In this document: positions 32,701 through 40,610 of the stretch, piece after piece
Position numbering within the stretch: the first letter of the stretch is position 1
How the letters are laid out: each line of letters opens with the position of its first letter
Assembly: GCA_022827685.1 (NCBI GenBank)
Contig: JAJEIH010000127.1
Location: 1-41,762, forward strand
Length of the DNA: 41,762 bases
DNA from: Alphaproteobacteria bacterium
GTDB taxonomy: Bacteria; Pseudomonadota; Alphaproteobacteria; Bin95
Reading direction: 5' to 3'
Notes under the pieces: generated by a model
The model's database searches: none
Told to the model about the DNA's origin: nothing
Seen by the model: only the letters and a program-made list of their open reading frames with translations
Program-made: the position numbers and the translations under genes

Positions 32701-34571
32701 GCGACGTATTCGGCAACGCGATGCTGCTTTCCCCGCATATCCGGCTCGTGGCCGCCTTCAACCACATGCACATCTTCATCGACCCGGACCCGGACGCCGA
32801 AGCCGCCTTCGCGGAGCGCCGGCGGCTCTTCGCCCTGCCCCGCTCGACATGGGACGATTTCGACCGCTCCATCCTGTCCGCCGGGGCCGGCATCCATCCG
32901 AGAAGCGCCAAGTCCGTCCCGCTCAGCCCGGAGGCGCGCGAGGCGCTCGGCACCGACGCCGAGGCACCGACGCCGACCGAGCTGATCGCCCTCATCCTCA
33001 AGGCGCCGGTCGATCTGCTCTGGAACGGCGGCATCGGCACCTATGTCAAGTCGCGGCGGGAAAGCCACGGCGATGTCGGCGACCGGGCCAATGACGCCGT
33101 GCGCATCAATGGCGAAGACCTGAGGTGCCGGATCGTCGGGGAGGGCGGCAATCTCGGCTTCACCCAGCTCGGGCGCATCGAATATGCGGCGAAGGGCGGG
33201 CGGATAAACACCGACGCCATCGACAATTCCGGCGGCGTGGACTGCTCGGACCACGAGGTCAACATCAAGGTGCTGCTGAACGAGGCGGTGGCCGCCGGCG
33301 ACATGACCGGCAAGCAGCGCAACCGGCTGCTGGAGGACATGACCGGCGAGGTGGGCGCGCTGGTGCTGCGCAACAACTACCTGCAGACCCAGGCGCTCAG
33401 CGTGGCGGCGGCCCATGCGCCCTCCATGCTGGAGGTGCATGGCCGGCTCATCCGCCGGCTGGAGCGGGACGGCGAGCTCGACCGCGAGATCGAGTTCCTG
33501 CCCGGAGCCGAGGAGTTCGCCGAGCGCCTCGAGGCGAAGGGGCGGCTCTTCACCCCGGAGCTCGCCGTGCTGATCGCCTATGTGAAGCTCGGCCTGTTCC
33601 AGCGCCTGCTGGCGTCGGAACTGCCGGACGAGCCGTTTGCGGCGAACGAGCTCCGGGCCTATTTCCCGACCGCGCTCGGCGAGCGCTTCGGCCCGCTCAT
33701 GCCCTCCCACCGCCTCGCGCGCGAGATCGTCGGCACGCAGGTCGCGAACGAGATGGTGAACCGTTGCGGGATCACCTTCGCGTTCCGGCTGGGCGAGGAA
33801 ACCGGGGCGGACGACGCGGACATCGCGCGGGCCTATCTCGTCGCGCGCGACGTTTACGGCATGCGCCAGACCTGGGCGGCGATCGAGGCGCTGGACGGCC
33901 GGGTGGGTGCGGATGTCCAGATTTCCATGCTGCAGGAGACGCGCAAGCTGGTGGAGCGGGCCGCGCGCTGGCTGCTCCGCAACCGGCCGCGGCCTCTCGA
34001 TATCGGGCGCGACATAGAGCATTTCGCGCCCGGCGTAGCGGCGCTGCGCGAGAGCCTCCGCGACGTCGTCGCCGCTTCGAGCCGGAGCGCCATGGACGAG
34101 ACCGCGGGCCGCCTGGCCGGGCAGGGCGTGCCCGAAGACCTCGCGCAGGACGTGGCGATCTGCGAGGACCTGCTCTCGGCGCTCGCCGTGGTGGAGGTCG
34201 CCGCGGGCGCGGCGATCCCGGTCGAGACGGCGGCGTCGGTCTATTTCGAGCTCGCCGAGAAGCTCGACCTGCACTGGCTGCGGGACCGGATCGCGGCGCT
34301 GCCGAGGGACAACCGCTGGCAGGCGCTCTCCCGCGCGGCGCTGCGCGACGACCTCCATGCGCAGTTGAGCGCGCTGACCCTGGACACGCTGAGGCTCGAC
34401 GGCGGCGGGGCGGACCCGGCCGGGCGCGTGGATGCCTGGCTCCGGCGCAACCGCATCCCCGCGGCCCGGTGCCGGCAGATCATCGCCGACCTGATGAATG
34501 CCGGCCACACCGACTTCACCATGCTCTCCGTGGCGATGGGCGAGATCAGGACGCTGCGCCAGTCGGACTGA
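29712..34571 (+). CDS. gdhB: NAD-specific glutamate dehydrogenase, 180-kDa class
   Basis: The 1619-residue enzyme oxidises glutamate to 2-oxoglutarate and ammonia with NAD+, a mainly catabolic role. The size is right for this class (about 1600 residues): a long N-terminal region with ACT-like folds (about 1-700), a dehydrogenase core and a C-terminal domain. In the core, GGIRWSDRREDFRTEVLGL, VPVGSKGGFFPKK with the substrate-binding lysines, and FTAVGIGDMGGDVFGNAML (nucleotide-binding turn) are clear. The start is ATG 29712 with AAGGA nine bases upstream; ATG 29703 is an alternative. It stands alone with a long upstream region, suggesting its own regulation, perhaps by nitrogen or carbon supply. 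Confidence 0.95.
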   Translation: MAVQPDTQQTELFEEIAALASGRLGGGELDAALSFIALYYAGVSQEDLAERRPDDLYGAAVAHLNLARRRAPGEAKVRVYNPEIEQHGWQSTHTIVEIVTDDLPFLVDSVRMVLNARGYTSHLVIHPVMRVRREAGGRIEAVLPVEEAGGGGTDVEAVIHIETDRQTERGVLDAIAAEMLAALGDVQVAVEDWGGMRERMRLAIEELDALPPSDGGEEREEVKAFLEWIEDNHFTFLGYCESRMERACGAGRFAPEPDSGLGLLRSQDGPPPVPDLPPPGPGGADAAEMLAITRADRRSRVHRPSHLDCIALRRFDADGNVAGEHRFLGLYTSEAFNRAPRDIPLLRRKADALQRRAGYPPGSHAAKALQNIVDTFPRELLFQIPAGELFETATGILHLQERQRIRLFIHPDRFGRFYSCIVFVPRDRYNTRSRQVIQGILEEALGATDTEFTVRLSESVLARLFFVMRVDAGPAPQYDLADLERRLRVASRSWADDLHDALLDRFGEEAGTSLFRRYGEAFRADYREAYSARIAVLDVEKMERIRENGIEMSLYRPLEAEEGRLHFKLFQLGQRPVALSDALPMLENMGLKVEDEHPSKIKRTDAPRVWLHDFGLLHGEGPDFEPDRIEALFREAFARVWTGEVENDGFNRLVLRARIGWREIVILRAYCKYLRQAGTAFSEAYIQDALAANPEIAAMLVELFEVRLDPARQEDAPEGRNGAVARIEAALEVSTRIEAALEQVANLDEDRILRSYLGVIGATLRTNYFQPGPDGAPKPYLSFKLDPQRIPELPEPRPQYEIFVYSPRVEAVHLRGGAVARGGIRWSDRREDFRTEVLGLAKAQMVKNAVIVPVGSKGGFFPKKLPVSAGREAVQEEGVACYRTFVRGMLDITDNLAGGRVVPPAQVVRHDGDDPYLVVAADKGTATFSDIANGVAAEYGFWLGDAFASGGSQGYDHKGMGITARGGWESVKRHFRELGVDCQTTGFTAVGIGDMGGDVFGNAMLLSPHIRLVAAFNHMHIFIDPDPDAEAAFAERRRLFALPRSTWDDFDRSILSAGAGIHPRSAKSVPLSPEAREALGTDAEAPTPTELIALILKAPVDLLWNGGIGTYVKSRRESHGDVGDRANDAVRINGEDLRCRIVGEGGNLGFTQLGRIEYAAKGGRINTDAIDNSGGVDCSDHEVNIKVLLNEAVAAGDMTGKQRNRLLEDMTGEVGALVLRNNYLQTQALSVAAAHAPSMLEVHGRLIRRLERDGELDREIEFLPGAEEFAERLEAKGRLFTPELAVLIAYVKLGLFQRLLASELPDEPFAANELRAYFPTALGERFGPLMPSHRLAREIVGTQVANEMVNRCGITFAFRLGEETGADDADIARAYLVARDVYGMRQTWAAIEALDGRVGADVQISMLQETRKLVERAARWLLRNRPRPLDIGRDIEHFAPGVAALRESLRDVVAASSRSAMDETAGRLAGQGVPEDLAQDVAICEDLLSALAVVEVAAGAAIPVETAASVYFELAEKLDLHWLRDRIAALPRDNRWQALSRAALRDDLHAQLSALTLDTLRLDGGGADPAGRVDAWLRRNRIPAARCRQIIADLMNAGHTDFTMLSVAMGEIRTLRQSD

Positions 34572-34578
34572 CCGCCGG

Positions 34579-35508
34579 TCACGCCGCCGCTCCCGGGTCC
34601 GAAAGCGCGGCATCGACCGCGTCGCCATAGGGCACGTCACGGGCGATCAGCCCGCCCGCGAGCAGGGCCGCCTTGAGGCGGGCATAGGCCGCGGCCGGCA
34701 GCGCCGTGCCGCGCGGCCACACACGCGCCTCCCGGTAGCCGGCCACGATGCGCGCAAGGCCTTCCGGCGGCAGGTTCGGGAAGAACGCCGGGCCGACCAG
34801 GGCTGCGGTCTCCTCCGGCTCTGTCTCGTGGATGCGCGTCAACGCCGCCTGAATAGCACGGGTGAGCGCCATGCAGGCGCCGCGGCGTTCGGCGGCGAAG
34901 CGCCGGGTCGTGTAGAAGCTGGTGAAGGCGATGTCGCCGCGCACCGAGAAGCGGTGCCAAAGATGCCCGTGCCCGCCGGAGACGAGGCGCTCGGCGTGGG
35001 GCTCGAACAGCTGCACGACATCGATCTCGCCGCGCTTCAGGGCCTCGGCGTTCTCCGCCATCGGGGCGTCGGGGGCGCGGGTGAGCGCGGCGGGGTCGAT
35101 GCCGGCGCGGTCGAGGTCGTCGTAAAGCAGCATCCAGGGCGTGGGCACGTCGGTCGCGACGCCGAGGCGCGGGCCGACCAGGTCCTCGAACCGGAAGCGC
35201 GGATTGGGCTCGCGCCCGACCAGCACGAACGGGTCGCGGGCCACGACCTGCGCGAAACAGACGAGCGGGCTCGTCCCGCCCCGCGCATGGGCGGCGTCGT
35301 GGTGCATCATCACCCGCATCGGCCCGCCGAAGGAGACATCCGCGCGCCCCTCGATCAGCCCCCGGGCGGTCTCCGGCGGCGCGGGCGAGAGCCGGAGCTC
35401 GACTTCCAGCCCCTCGGCCTCGAACAGCCCGGCCCACTGCGCCAGGTAGAACGGCGCGTAGCTGCACGCGCGCAGGTTCTCGTAAAGGATGATCTTTTCG
35501 CTTGCCAT
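34579..35508 (-). CDS. NMT1/THI5-like (SsuA-type) substrate-binding protein, no signal peptide
   Basis: The 309-residue protein has the type II periplasmic-binding fold of the NMT1/THI5 family. It begins ENLRACSYAPFYLAQWAGLFEAEGLEVEL, and IEGRADVSFGGPMRVMMHH is the usual ligand-region block. Relatives bind thiamine-pyrimidine precursors, sulfonates, nitrate or riboflavin precursors. No signal peptide or lipobox precedes MASEKIILYENLR, and the upstream in-frame sequence (to 35934) is not signal-like. No ABC permease or ATPase is adjacent. It may be cytoplasmic, or an enzyme or sensor of this fold. It converges on gdhB (7-bp gap) and diverges from the TRAP operon. Confidence 0.78.
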   Translation of the reverse strand: MASEKIILYENLRACSYAPFYLAQWAGLFEAEGLEVELRLSPAPPETARGLIEGRADVSFGGPMRVMMHHDAAHARGGTSPLVCFAQVVARDPFVLVGREPNPRFRFEDLVGPRLGVATDVPTPWMLLYDDLDRAGIDPAALTRAPDAPMAENAEALKRGEIDVVQLFEPHAERLVSGGHGHLWHRFSVRGDIAFTSFYTTRRFAAERRGACMALTRAIQAALTRIHETEPEETAALVGPAFFPNLPPEGLARIVAGYREARVWPRGTALPAAAYARLKAALLAGGLIARDVPYGDAVDAALSDPGAAA

Positions 35509-35566
35509 GGCGGGAGAGTAGCGCGGCGGGCCGGCAGGGCGATACCGGACGCCTGCGCACCGCGAT

Positions 35567-35596
35567 TTGACAACACGCAGCGGTCTGGGCCTAACT
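35567..35596 (+). promoter_or_regulatory. Putative promoter of the TRAP transporter operon
   Basis: A perfect TTGACA lies at 35567-35572, followed after 18 bp by CTAACT (35591-35596), a poor -10. It is 90 bp before the dctP-like start, in the gap between divergent genes. A GGGGGAA ribosome-binding site precedes the ATG at 35687. Confidence 0.4.
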
Positions 35597-35686
35597 GCCG
35601 CAGCGATGCGAGGAACAGACACTCGCCGCTTCCGTGCCCTCGGCGCGCGACCCGCGCGCGGCACCGACACAGTGGGGGAAGCCAGA

Positions 35687-36721
35687 ATGAGAACCAAATC
35701 GACAATCGCCGCCGCCGCAACGCTGTTCGCCGGGCTCGCCCTGTCGGGCGCGCCTGCGAGCGCAGAGCAGCAGTGGAGCATGGCCACGCCGTGGGGCGGC
35801 GGTCCGCTGCTCGAATACACCGCCAAGGGCATCGCCAAGGAGATCGAGTTCCTTACCAATGGCGAGATCAAGGTCGAGGTGTTCCCGGGCGGCACGCTCG
35901 GCAAGGCGCTCAAGGTGACCGACACCGTGCGCAAGGGCGTCGCGGAGATCAGCCATAACTGGGCCGGCTACGACTGGGGCGTCGACCGGACCGGCGTGCT
36001 GTTCGGCGGCTTCGCCGGCACCATGGAACACGAGAAGATGGTCCACTGGATGTTCCGCGGCGGCGGCGCCGACCTGCTGATGGAATGGCGCATGGCCAAG
36101 TTCGACATCGCCTCCATTCCCTGCGGCTCCGCGCCTCCCGAGGTGTTCATGCACAGCCACAAGCGCGTGGCCTCGCTGGCCGACTATGAGGGCATGAAGG
36201 TGCGCACCTCCGGCGCCTGGGCCGAGATCGCGCAGACGCTGGGCGCATCCACGGTCATCCTGCCCGGCGCCGAGGTCTATCCCGCGCTCGAGCGCAAGGT
36301 GGTGGACGGCATCGAGTGGGGCACGCCGTGGATGAACGAGTCGGCCGGCTACGAGAAGATCGCCAAATACATCGTCGTGCCCGGCATCCACCAGCCGACC
36401 GCCTTCCACGAGTGCCAGATCAACAAGGATGTCTGGGAAAAGCTCTCCGACCGCAACAAGATGCTGCTTCAGCGTGCGGGCGAGCGCATGACGTTCAACT
36501 TCTGGATGGAAATCGGCCACCAGGACGCGCCGTCGTTCCAGAACTTCCTGAAGGGCGGCAACGAGGTCGTGGACCTCGACGCGGACTTCATCGCCAAGGC
36601 AAAGACCGCCACGGACGAGTGGGCCGCCAAGCAGGCCGCCGAGAACGAGTGGTTCGCGCGCGTCTGGCAGAGCCAGCAGGACTACGCCGCGACCTGGTCC
36701 GAGGCGCACCGCTACCGCTAG
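35687..36721 (+). CDS. TRAP transporter solute-binding protein (DctP/TAXI-like)
   Basis: The 344-residue precursor has a signal peptide (residues 1-26, ending GAPASA). It then has the DctP-type fold: QQWSMATPWGGGPLLEYTAKG, GEIKVEVFPGGTLGKALKVTDTVRKG, and the ligand-binding region YEGMKVRTSGAWAEIAQTLGASTVILPGAEVYPALERKVVDGIEWGTPW. The usual carboxylate-clamping Arg is R in VRTSG. TRAP systems import carboxylic or sulfonic acids using Na+ gradients. The ligand is unknown; the subgroup resembles binders of 2-oxo acids or lactate. The frame is open upstream to 35567, but the signal peptide fixes the start at 35687. Confidence 0.92.
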   Translation: MRTKSTIAAAATLFAGLALSGAPASAEQQWSMATPWGGGPLLEYTAKGIAKEIEFLTNGEIKVEVFPGGTLGKALKVTDTVRKGVAEISHNWAGYDWGVDRTGVLFGGFAGTMEHEKMVHWMFRGGGADLLMEWRMAKFDIASIPCGSAPPEVFMHSHKRVASLADYEGMKVRTSGAWAEIAQTLGASTVILPGAEVYPALERKVVDGIEWGTPWMNESAGYEKIAKYIVVPGIHQPTAFHECQINKDVWEKLSDRNKMLLQRAGERMTFNFWMEIGHQDAPSFQNFLKGGNEVVDLDADFIAKAKTATDEWAAKQAAENEWFARVWQSQQDYAATWSEAHRYR

Positions 36722-36732
36722 TGGCGGACGAG

Positions 36733-36793
36733 CGGGCGGGCCGCGAGGCCCGCCCGACTCCCTTCGCGGTCACCCCGGCCGCCGCGGCCGGGG
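36733..36793 (+). promoter_or_regulatory. Two strong intercistronic hairpins between TRAP binding-protein and permease genes
   Basis: Hairpin 1 has a perfect 10-bp stem CGGGCGGGCC / GGCCCGCCCG closed by a GCGA (GNRA) tetraloop (36733-36756). Hairpin 2 has a perfect 8-bp stem CCCCGGCC / GGCCGGGG with a five-base loop (36773-36793). They fill the 108-bp gap after the binding-protein stop. Such structures often protect the 3' end of binding-protein mRNA or attenuate read-through. No T-tract follows. Confidence 0.65.
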
Positions 36794-36829
36794 CCCCACG
36801 CTCGCCTCACCGATGAGGAATGACACGGC

Positions 36830-37366
36830 ATGGTTGCCCTCATCCGAGGAATAGAGCGCCTCTCCCAGTCGCTCGGCGTGGTCGGCGCCTGGGTCATGGC
36901 GCCGCTCATCCTGTCCATGGTCTATGAGGTGCTGGCGCGCCACCTGTTCGACGCGCCGACCTTCTGGGCCTATGAGGTGGGCTACATGCTGGCGGGCACC
37001 TGCTACCTGTGCGGCATGGCGTATTGCATGAAGGAGCGCGGCCACATCCGCGTCGACTTCATCTACGACAATATCGGGCCCAGGGGCCGGGCGGTCGTGG
37101 ACATCTGCGGCTTCGTGTTCCTGATGCTGCCGGGCGCGATCTGGGTCACCTTCGGACTCCAGGAATACGCCTACGAGGCATTCGAAAGCGGCGAGGTTTC
37201 CGGCGAATCCGCCTGGAACCCGGTGATCTGGCCGTTCAGGACGGTCTGGGTCGTCGCCTTCGCGGTGCTGTGCCTGCAGGCGTTCGCCGAACTGGCCAGG
37301 TCGGCGCGCGTGCTGCTCGGCCTCGCCCGGGAGGAAGGCTTCGAGCCGCATGGAGTCGAGCTGTGA
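36830..37366 (+). CDS. TRAP transporter small permease (DctQ-type)
   Basis: The 178-residue inner-membrane protein has four hydrophobic segments, including SLGVVGAWVMAPLILSMVYEVLARH and WAYEVGYMLAGTCYLCGMAYCM. It has the motif KERGHIRVDFIYD that marks DctQ proteins. It associates with the large permease encoded next. Its stop overlaps the dctM-like GTG start by four bases, so the two proteins are made in a coupled way. Confidence 0.92.
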   Translation: MVALIRGIERLSQSLGVVGAWVMAPLILSMVYEVLARHLFDAPTFWAYEVGYMLAGTCYLCGMAYCMKERGHIRVDFIYDNIGPRGRAVVDICGFVFLMLPGAIWVTFGLQEYAYEAFESGEVSGESAWNPVIWPFRTVWVVAFAVLCLQAFAELARSARVLLGLAREEGFEPHGVEL

Positions 37367-38685
37367 CCCTCGGCATCGGCCTCATGATGTTCCCGGCCCT
37401 GATGGTGGCCATCTTCATGGGGTTCCCGGTGGCGTGGTCGCTGATGGGAATCGCCGTCATCTTCGGCTACTACCGCTTCGGCGACGCGCTCGTCTATCAG
37501 CTCGTGGCCAAGGTGGACGACGTCGCCTCCTACTATGTGCTGGCCGCCGTGCCGCTGTTCGTCTTCATGGGCGTGATGCTGGAGCGCTCCGGCATCGCCG
37601 AGCGCCTGTTCGAGGCCATCCACCTGTGGACCCGCCGGCTGCCGGGCGGCCTGGCGGTCGGCACCGTGCTGCTGTGCGTGGTGTTCGCCGCGGCGAGCGG
37701 CGTGGTGGGGGCGACCGAGTCGGTGGTCGGCCTGCTCGCCATCCCGATCATGCTGCGCTACGCCTACGACAAGGGCCTCATCTCCGGCACCATCTGCGCG
37801 GGCGGCTCGCTCGGCACCATCATCCCGCCGTCGGTGGTGGTGGTCATCCTCGGTCCGGTCGCGGACGTGTCCGTGGGCGACCTGTTCGTCGGCATGCTGT
37901 TCCCGGGGCTGCTGCTCGCGCTCTCCTACGTGCTCTACATCCTGGTCCGGTGCATGCTGAAGCCCGGGGACGGGCCGCGCCTGCCGCCGAGCGACGACGA
38001 CCCGCCCATGGCCCGGCGGATCTACATCACCGCGACGGCGATGATGCCGCCGCTGGTGCTCATCTTCGCCGTGCTCGGCACGATCATGCTCGGCTGGGCG
38101 ACGCCGACCGAGGCGGCGGCGATGGGCGCCATCGGCACCGTCATCCTGACCGTCGTGTACGGCCGGTTCAACGTCGCCACCCTGCACGCCGCGTTCATGA
38201 AGACGCTCCAGGTGACGGCGATGATCCTGACCATCCTGCTCGGCGGGACCATGTTCGCCGGCGTGTTCGTCGCGCTCGGCGGAATCAGCGCCGTGGAAGG
38301 GTTGCTGGAAGCGGCGAACCTCTCCCCGACCGCGACCATCTTCATCCTGCTGTTCATCGCCTTCATCGCCGGCTTCGTGCTCGATCTGATTTCCATCGTG
38401 CTCATCATCATCCCGGTGGCGGTCGCGGTGCTGCGCAAGATGGGCGTCGATGACGTCTGGTTCTGCATCATGTTCCTGATCGTCATCCAGACCAGCTACC
38501 TGACGCCGCCGATGGCGCCGGCCATCTTCTACCTGCGCGGCATCAGTCCGCCGGAGATCAGGCTGGCGGACATGTATCGCGGCGTGATCCCGTTCATCCT
38601 CCTGGAACTGGCGGTGCTGGCACTGGTGTACTGGTTCCCGGGGATTGCGCTGTGGCTGCCGAGCGTGGTGTTCAAGACGTTCTAG
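37363..38685 (+). CDS. TRAP transporter large permease (DctM-type)
   Basis: The 440-residue protein is very hydrophobic with about 12 membrane segments, the expected size for DctM. ASGVVGATESVVGLLAIPIMLRYAYDKGLISGTICAGGSLGTIIPPSVVVVILG is the conserved substrate/Na+ site region in the first half, and PTEAAAMGAIGT and SYLTPPMAPAIFYLRGI are the matching parts in the second half. It forms the ion-coupled channel. The GTG start at 37363 (MTLGIGLMMFPALMVAIFMGFP) overlaps dctQ. The operon is complete: binding protein, small permease and large permease. Confidence 0.94.
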   Translation: MTLGIGLMMFPALMVAIFMGFPVAWSLMGIAVIFGYYRFGDALVYQLVAKVDDVASYYVLAAVPLFVFMGVMLERSGIAERLFEAIHLWTRRLPGGLAVGTVLLCVVFAAASGVVGATESVVGLLAIPIMLRYAYDKGLISGTICAGGSLGTIIPPSVVVVILGPVADVSVGDLFVGMLFPGLLLALSYVLYILVRCMLKPGDGPRLPPSDDDPPMARRIYITATAMMPPLVLIFAVLGTIMLGWATPTEAAAMGAIGTVILTVVYGRFNVATLHAAFMKTLQVTAMILTILLGGTMFAGVFVALGGISAVEGLLEAANLSPTATIFILLFIAFIAGFVLDLISIVLIIIPVAVAVLRKMGVDDVWFCIMFLIVIQTSYLTPPMAPAIFYLRGISPPEIRLADMYRGVIPFILLELAVLALVYWFPGIALWLPSVVFKTF

Positions 38686-38698
38686 CGGCCGATCCGTC

Positions 38699-38717
38699 CG
38701 GGTCGAAACGGGACCCG
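38699..38717. terminator. Short hairpin between convergent genes
   Basis: CGGGTC and GACCCG form a 6-bp stem around a seven-base loop in the 43-bp gap between the convergent dctM-like and GNAT-like genes. No T-tract is present; only position supports a terminator. Confidence 0.25.
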
Positions 38718-38728
38718 TCCGCAGGGCC

Positions 38729-39232
38729 TCAGTCTCCCGGCAGGGCGCGCCAGTCCTCGAAGGAGATGGCGCGGCCGGGATAGGCGGGGCTGGCGAAGGG
38801 CCAGGTGTCGGCGATCCAGGCGCGGACCGTCCGGTAGAGTTCCCCGTCGAGCCCGCTCGCGAGCGCGTCGGCGCGCACCCACATCATCACCTTGCAGTCA
38901 TGGCCGCGCTTGCGGGTGGGCTTGATATAGACGCAGCCGAGGCAGCGGCCTTCGTCCGGCGCCATCACGGTGTAGGCGAAGGAGGCGCGGTGCCTGAACT
39001 CGTGCTGGTGCCAGCCGAGATCGACGAGGTCGTCCTCGATGGTGAGCCCCTCCGGCCATGAGCCGCCGCTTTCCGGGCTGTAGGTGGCGCGCAGGTGCTC
39101 GACGCTCGACATCACGGCGTCGTAGTCCTTGACGAGATCGTTGACCGTCAGCATCCGCAGGCGGAACCGCGGATGTTCGAGGACATCGGGAACGTCGAAA
39201 CCGTCGGGGACGAGGCGGCGGCGGTCGTGCAT
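38729..39232 (-). CDS. Small GNAT-like acetyltransferase-fold protein
   Basis: The 167-residue protein has LTVNDLVKDYDAVMSSVEHLRATY at the N-terminus and a core FAYTVMAPDEGRCLGCVYIKPTRKRGHDCKVMMWVRADALASGLDGELYRTVRAWI. This resembles the beta4-alpha3 part of GNAT proteins. The acetyl-CoA pyrophosphate loop (Q/RxxGxG/A) is not clear: the position reads ALASGLDGEL. Acetylation of a small molecule is possible but not shown. It is divergent from the aminopeptidase gene, with a repeat block between them. Confidence 0.62.
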   Translation of the reverse strand: MHDRRRLVPDGFDVPDVLEHPRFRLRMLTVNDLVKDYDAVMSSVEHLRATYSPESGGSWPEGLTIEDDLVDLGWHQHEFRHRASFAYTVMAPDEGRCLGCVYIKPTRKRGHDCKVMMWVRADALASGLDGELYRTVRAWIADTWPFASPAYPGRAISFEDWRALPGD

Positions 39233-39293
39233 GGGGCGCGCTCCGGCATGGCGTGTTCGCGGGCGGCCATTCTACCGGCATCGGCGCTGCATG

Positions 39294-39404
39294 TGTCGAA
39301 AGGCGGCGTCGGCGCCGTGTCTGTCGAATGGCGGCGTCGGCGCCGCCGCGCGTGTCGAATGGCGGCGTCGGCGCCGCGTGTGTCGAATGGCGGCGTCGGC
39401 GCCG
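39294..39404. repeat. Four GC-rich tandem repeats
   Basis: A 24-bp core starting TGTCGAATGGCGGCGTCGGC and ending GCCG occurs at 39294, 39322, 39353 and 39381. Copies 2-4 are identical in the core and copy 1 has one difference (A for T at core position 8). Spacing alternates 28, 31, 28 bp. Each core ends with the palindrome CGGCGCCG. It lies in the divergent gap between the GNAT-like and aminopeptidase genes. The spacing is not a multiple of three, which argues against coding. Confidence 0.85.
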
Positions 39405-39484
39405 CCGGGGCCGAAGCGCGCCGATTGCCGCCGGTTCCGCGAGGGCCTACGGTCGCCGGCGGCCCGTTTCCGGGAGTGCGCCCC

Positions 39485-40492
39485 TTGCCCGTCTTCCCCT
39501 TCCACGAATTGCGCCGCGCGGCCTGGAACCTCGCCGGCGGCAATGTGCGCCCCGGCGAGGACGTGCTGGTGGTCGCGAGCTCGGACCAGGAGCCGGCGCT
39601 GGTCGATGCGCTGGTGGCCGCGGCCGACGCGGCCGGCGCGGGCACGGCGACGGCCGCCATCGTCGCCTGCCCCGCCGACATGGCCGACTACCGCCACCCC
39701 GCCCCGGTCGTCGCCGCGGCCGAGCGCGCCGGGCTCACCATCGTGGCGACGTCGATCCGCTTCCCGCGCGCCTATGACGACCTCAGCCGCGCGCTGTTCG
39801 CCGCCGGGCGCCGGCAGGTGCTCATCAACAACGCGCCGCTGGCCGATTTCGTGCGCGGCGCGGCGCTCGCAGACCCCGACGCGCTGCTGGCGCGCACGCG
39901 GAAGCTCGCCGGGGCCGTCTCGGCGGCGCAAACCGTGCGCGTCACATCGCCGAACGGCACGGACCTCACCGTCCGCGTCTGCCGGCCCTGCCTGCCGCTC
40001 ACCGGCTTCGCGGAGGAGGACACCGGCTTCGGCTCCTTCCCGAGCGGCGAGGCCATGCTGTCGCCGGAGGAGGGCAGCGCGGAGGGCGTCTTCGTGGCCG
40101 ACGCCTTCGGGCAGATGGTCTATCTGGCGGATGCCGGCCCGCAGCTCGGCCTGCTGGAGGACCCCGTCCGGCTGGAATTCGCCGGCGGCCGGCTGGCCCG
40201 CCTTTCCGGCGGCAGCGCCGCAAGGCGGCTGGAGGCGGTGCTGGATGCGGCCGACGGCAATGCAAGGCTGCTCGCCGAGCTCGGCCTCGGCACCAACGGC
40301 CACGCGCGCGCCCTCGGCCATGTGGAGAACAAGTTCCGCCTCGGCACCGCCCACATCGCGCTCGGCGACAACCACCTGATCGGCTGGCGCGCGGCGGACA
40401 AATACGGCGGCACGATAACCAGCAACCGCCACATCGACCTCGTCGCCGACAATATCCGCATAGAGATCGACGGCGAGCCCGTGACGCCCTGA
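39485..40492 (+). CDS. M29-like metal-dependent aminopeptidase (leucyl aminopeptidase family)
   Basis: The 335-residue protein resembles the aminopeptidase T (M29) family, which also contains 2,5-dihydroxypyridine dioxygenase. VRPGEDVLVVASSDQEPALVDALVAAA is the N-terminal domain start. ELGLGTNGHARALGHVENKFRLGTAHIALGDN and the later HIDLVADN hold the expected His/Glu/Asp metal ligands. The start is uncertain: TTG 39485 has GGGAG eight bases upstream, and GTG 39476 is also possible. The open frame continues upstream through the tandem repeats, but that part is not protein-like. The substrate is not predictable: peptide or aromatic ring cleavage. Confidence 0.78.
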   Translation: MPVFPFHELRRAAWNLAGGNVRPGEDVLVVASSDQEPALVDALVAAADAAGAGTATAAIVACPADMADYRHPAPVVAAAERAGLTIVATSIRFPRAYDDLSRALFAAGRRQVLINNAPLADFVRGAALADPDALLARTRKLAGAVSAAQTVRVTSPNGTDLTVRVCRPCLPLTGFAEEDTGFGSFPSGEAMLSPEEGSAEGVFVADAFGQMVYLADAGPQLGLLEDPVRLEFAGGRLARLSGGSAARRLEAVLDAADGNARLLAELGLGTNGHARALGHVENKFRLGTAHIALGDNHLIGWRAADKYGGTITSNRHIDLVADNIRIEIDGEPVTP

Positions 40493-40610
40493 GCGCGGCA
40501 ACAGGTCGTTAGCGCCCTGTGGAAGTGGACGTCCGAAGCGCGCCCTGCAGCTTTCTTGCGGGATTACATACCAAGGTAACAACGGTCGTATAAATAAGAG
40601 GATTATATAC

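Noticed and set aside
29574-34640. Very long open frame antisense to the NAD-glutamate dehydrogenase gene
   Set aside because: It is a codon-bias shadow in GC-rich DNA: His/Arg/Ala/Gly/Asp-rich with no recognisable domain, while the opposite strand codes a clear enzyme.
39294-39404. Possible small CRISPR array
   Set aside because: Only four units with 4-7 bp between cores; there are no unique spacers of 25-40 bp and no cas genes.
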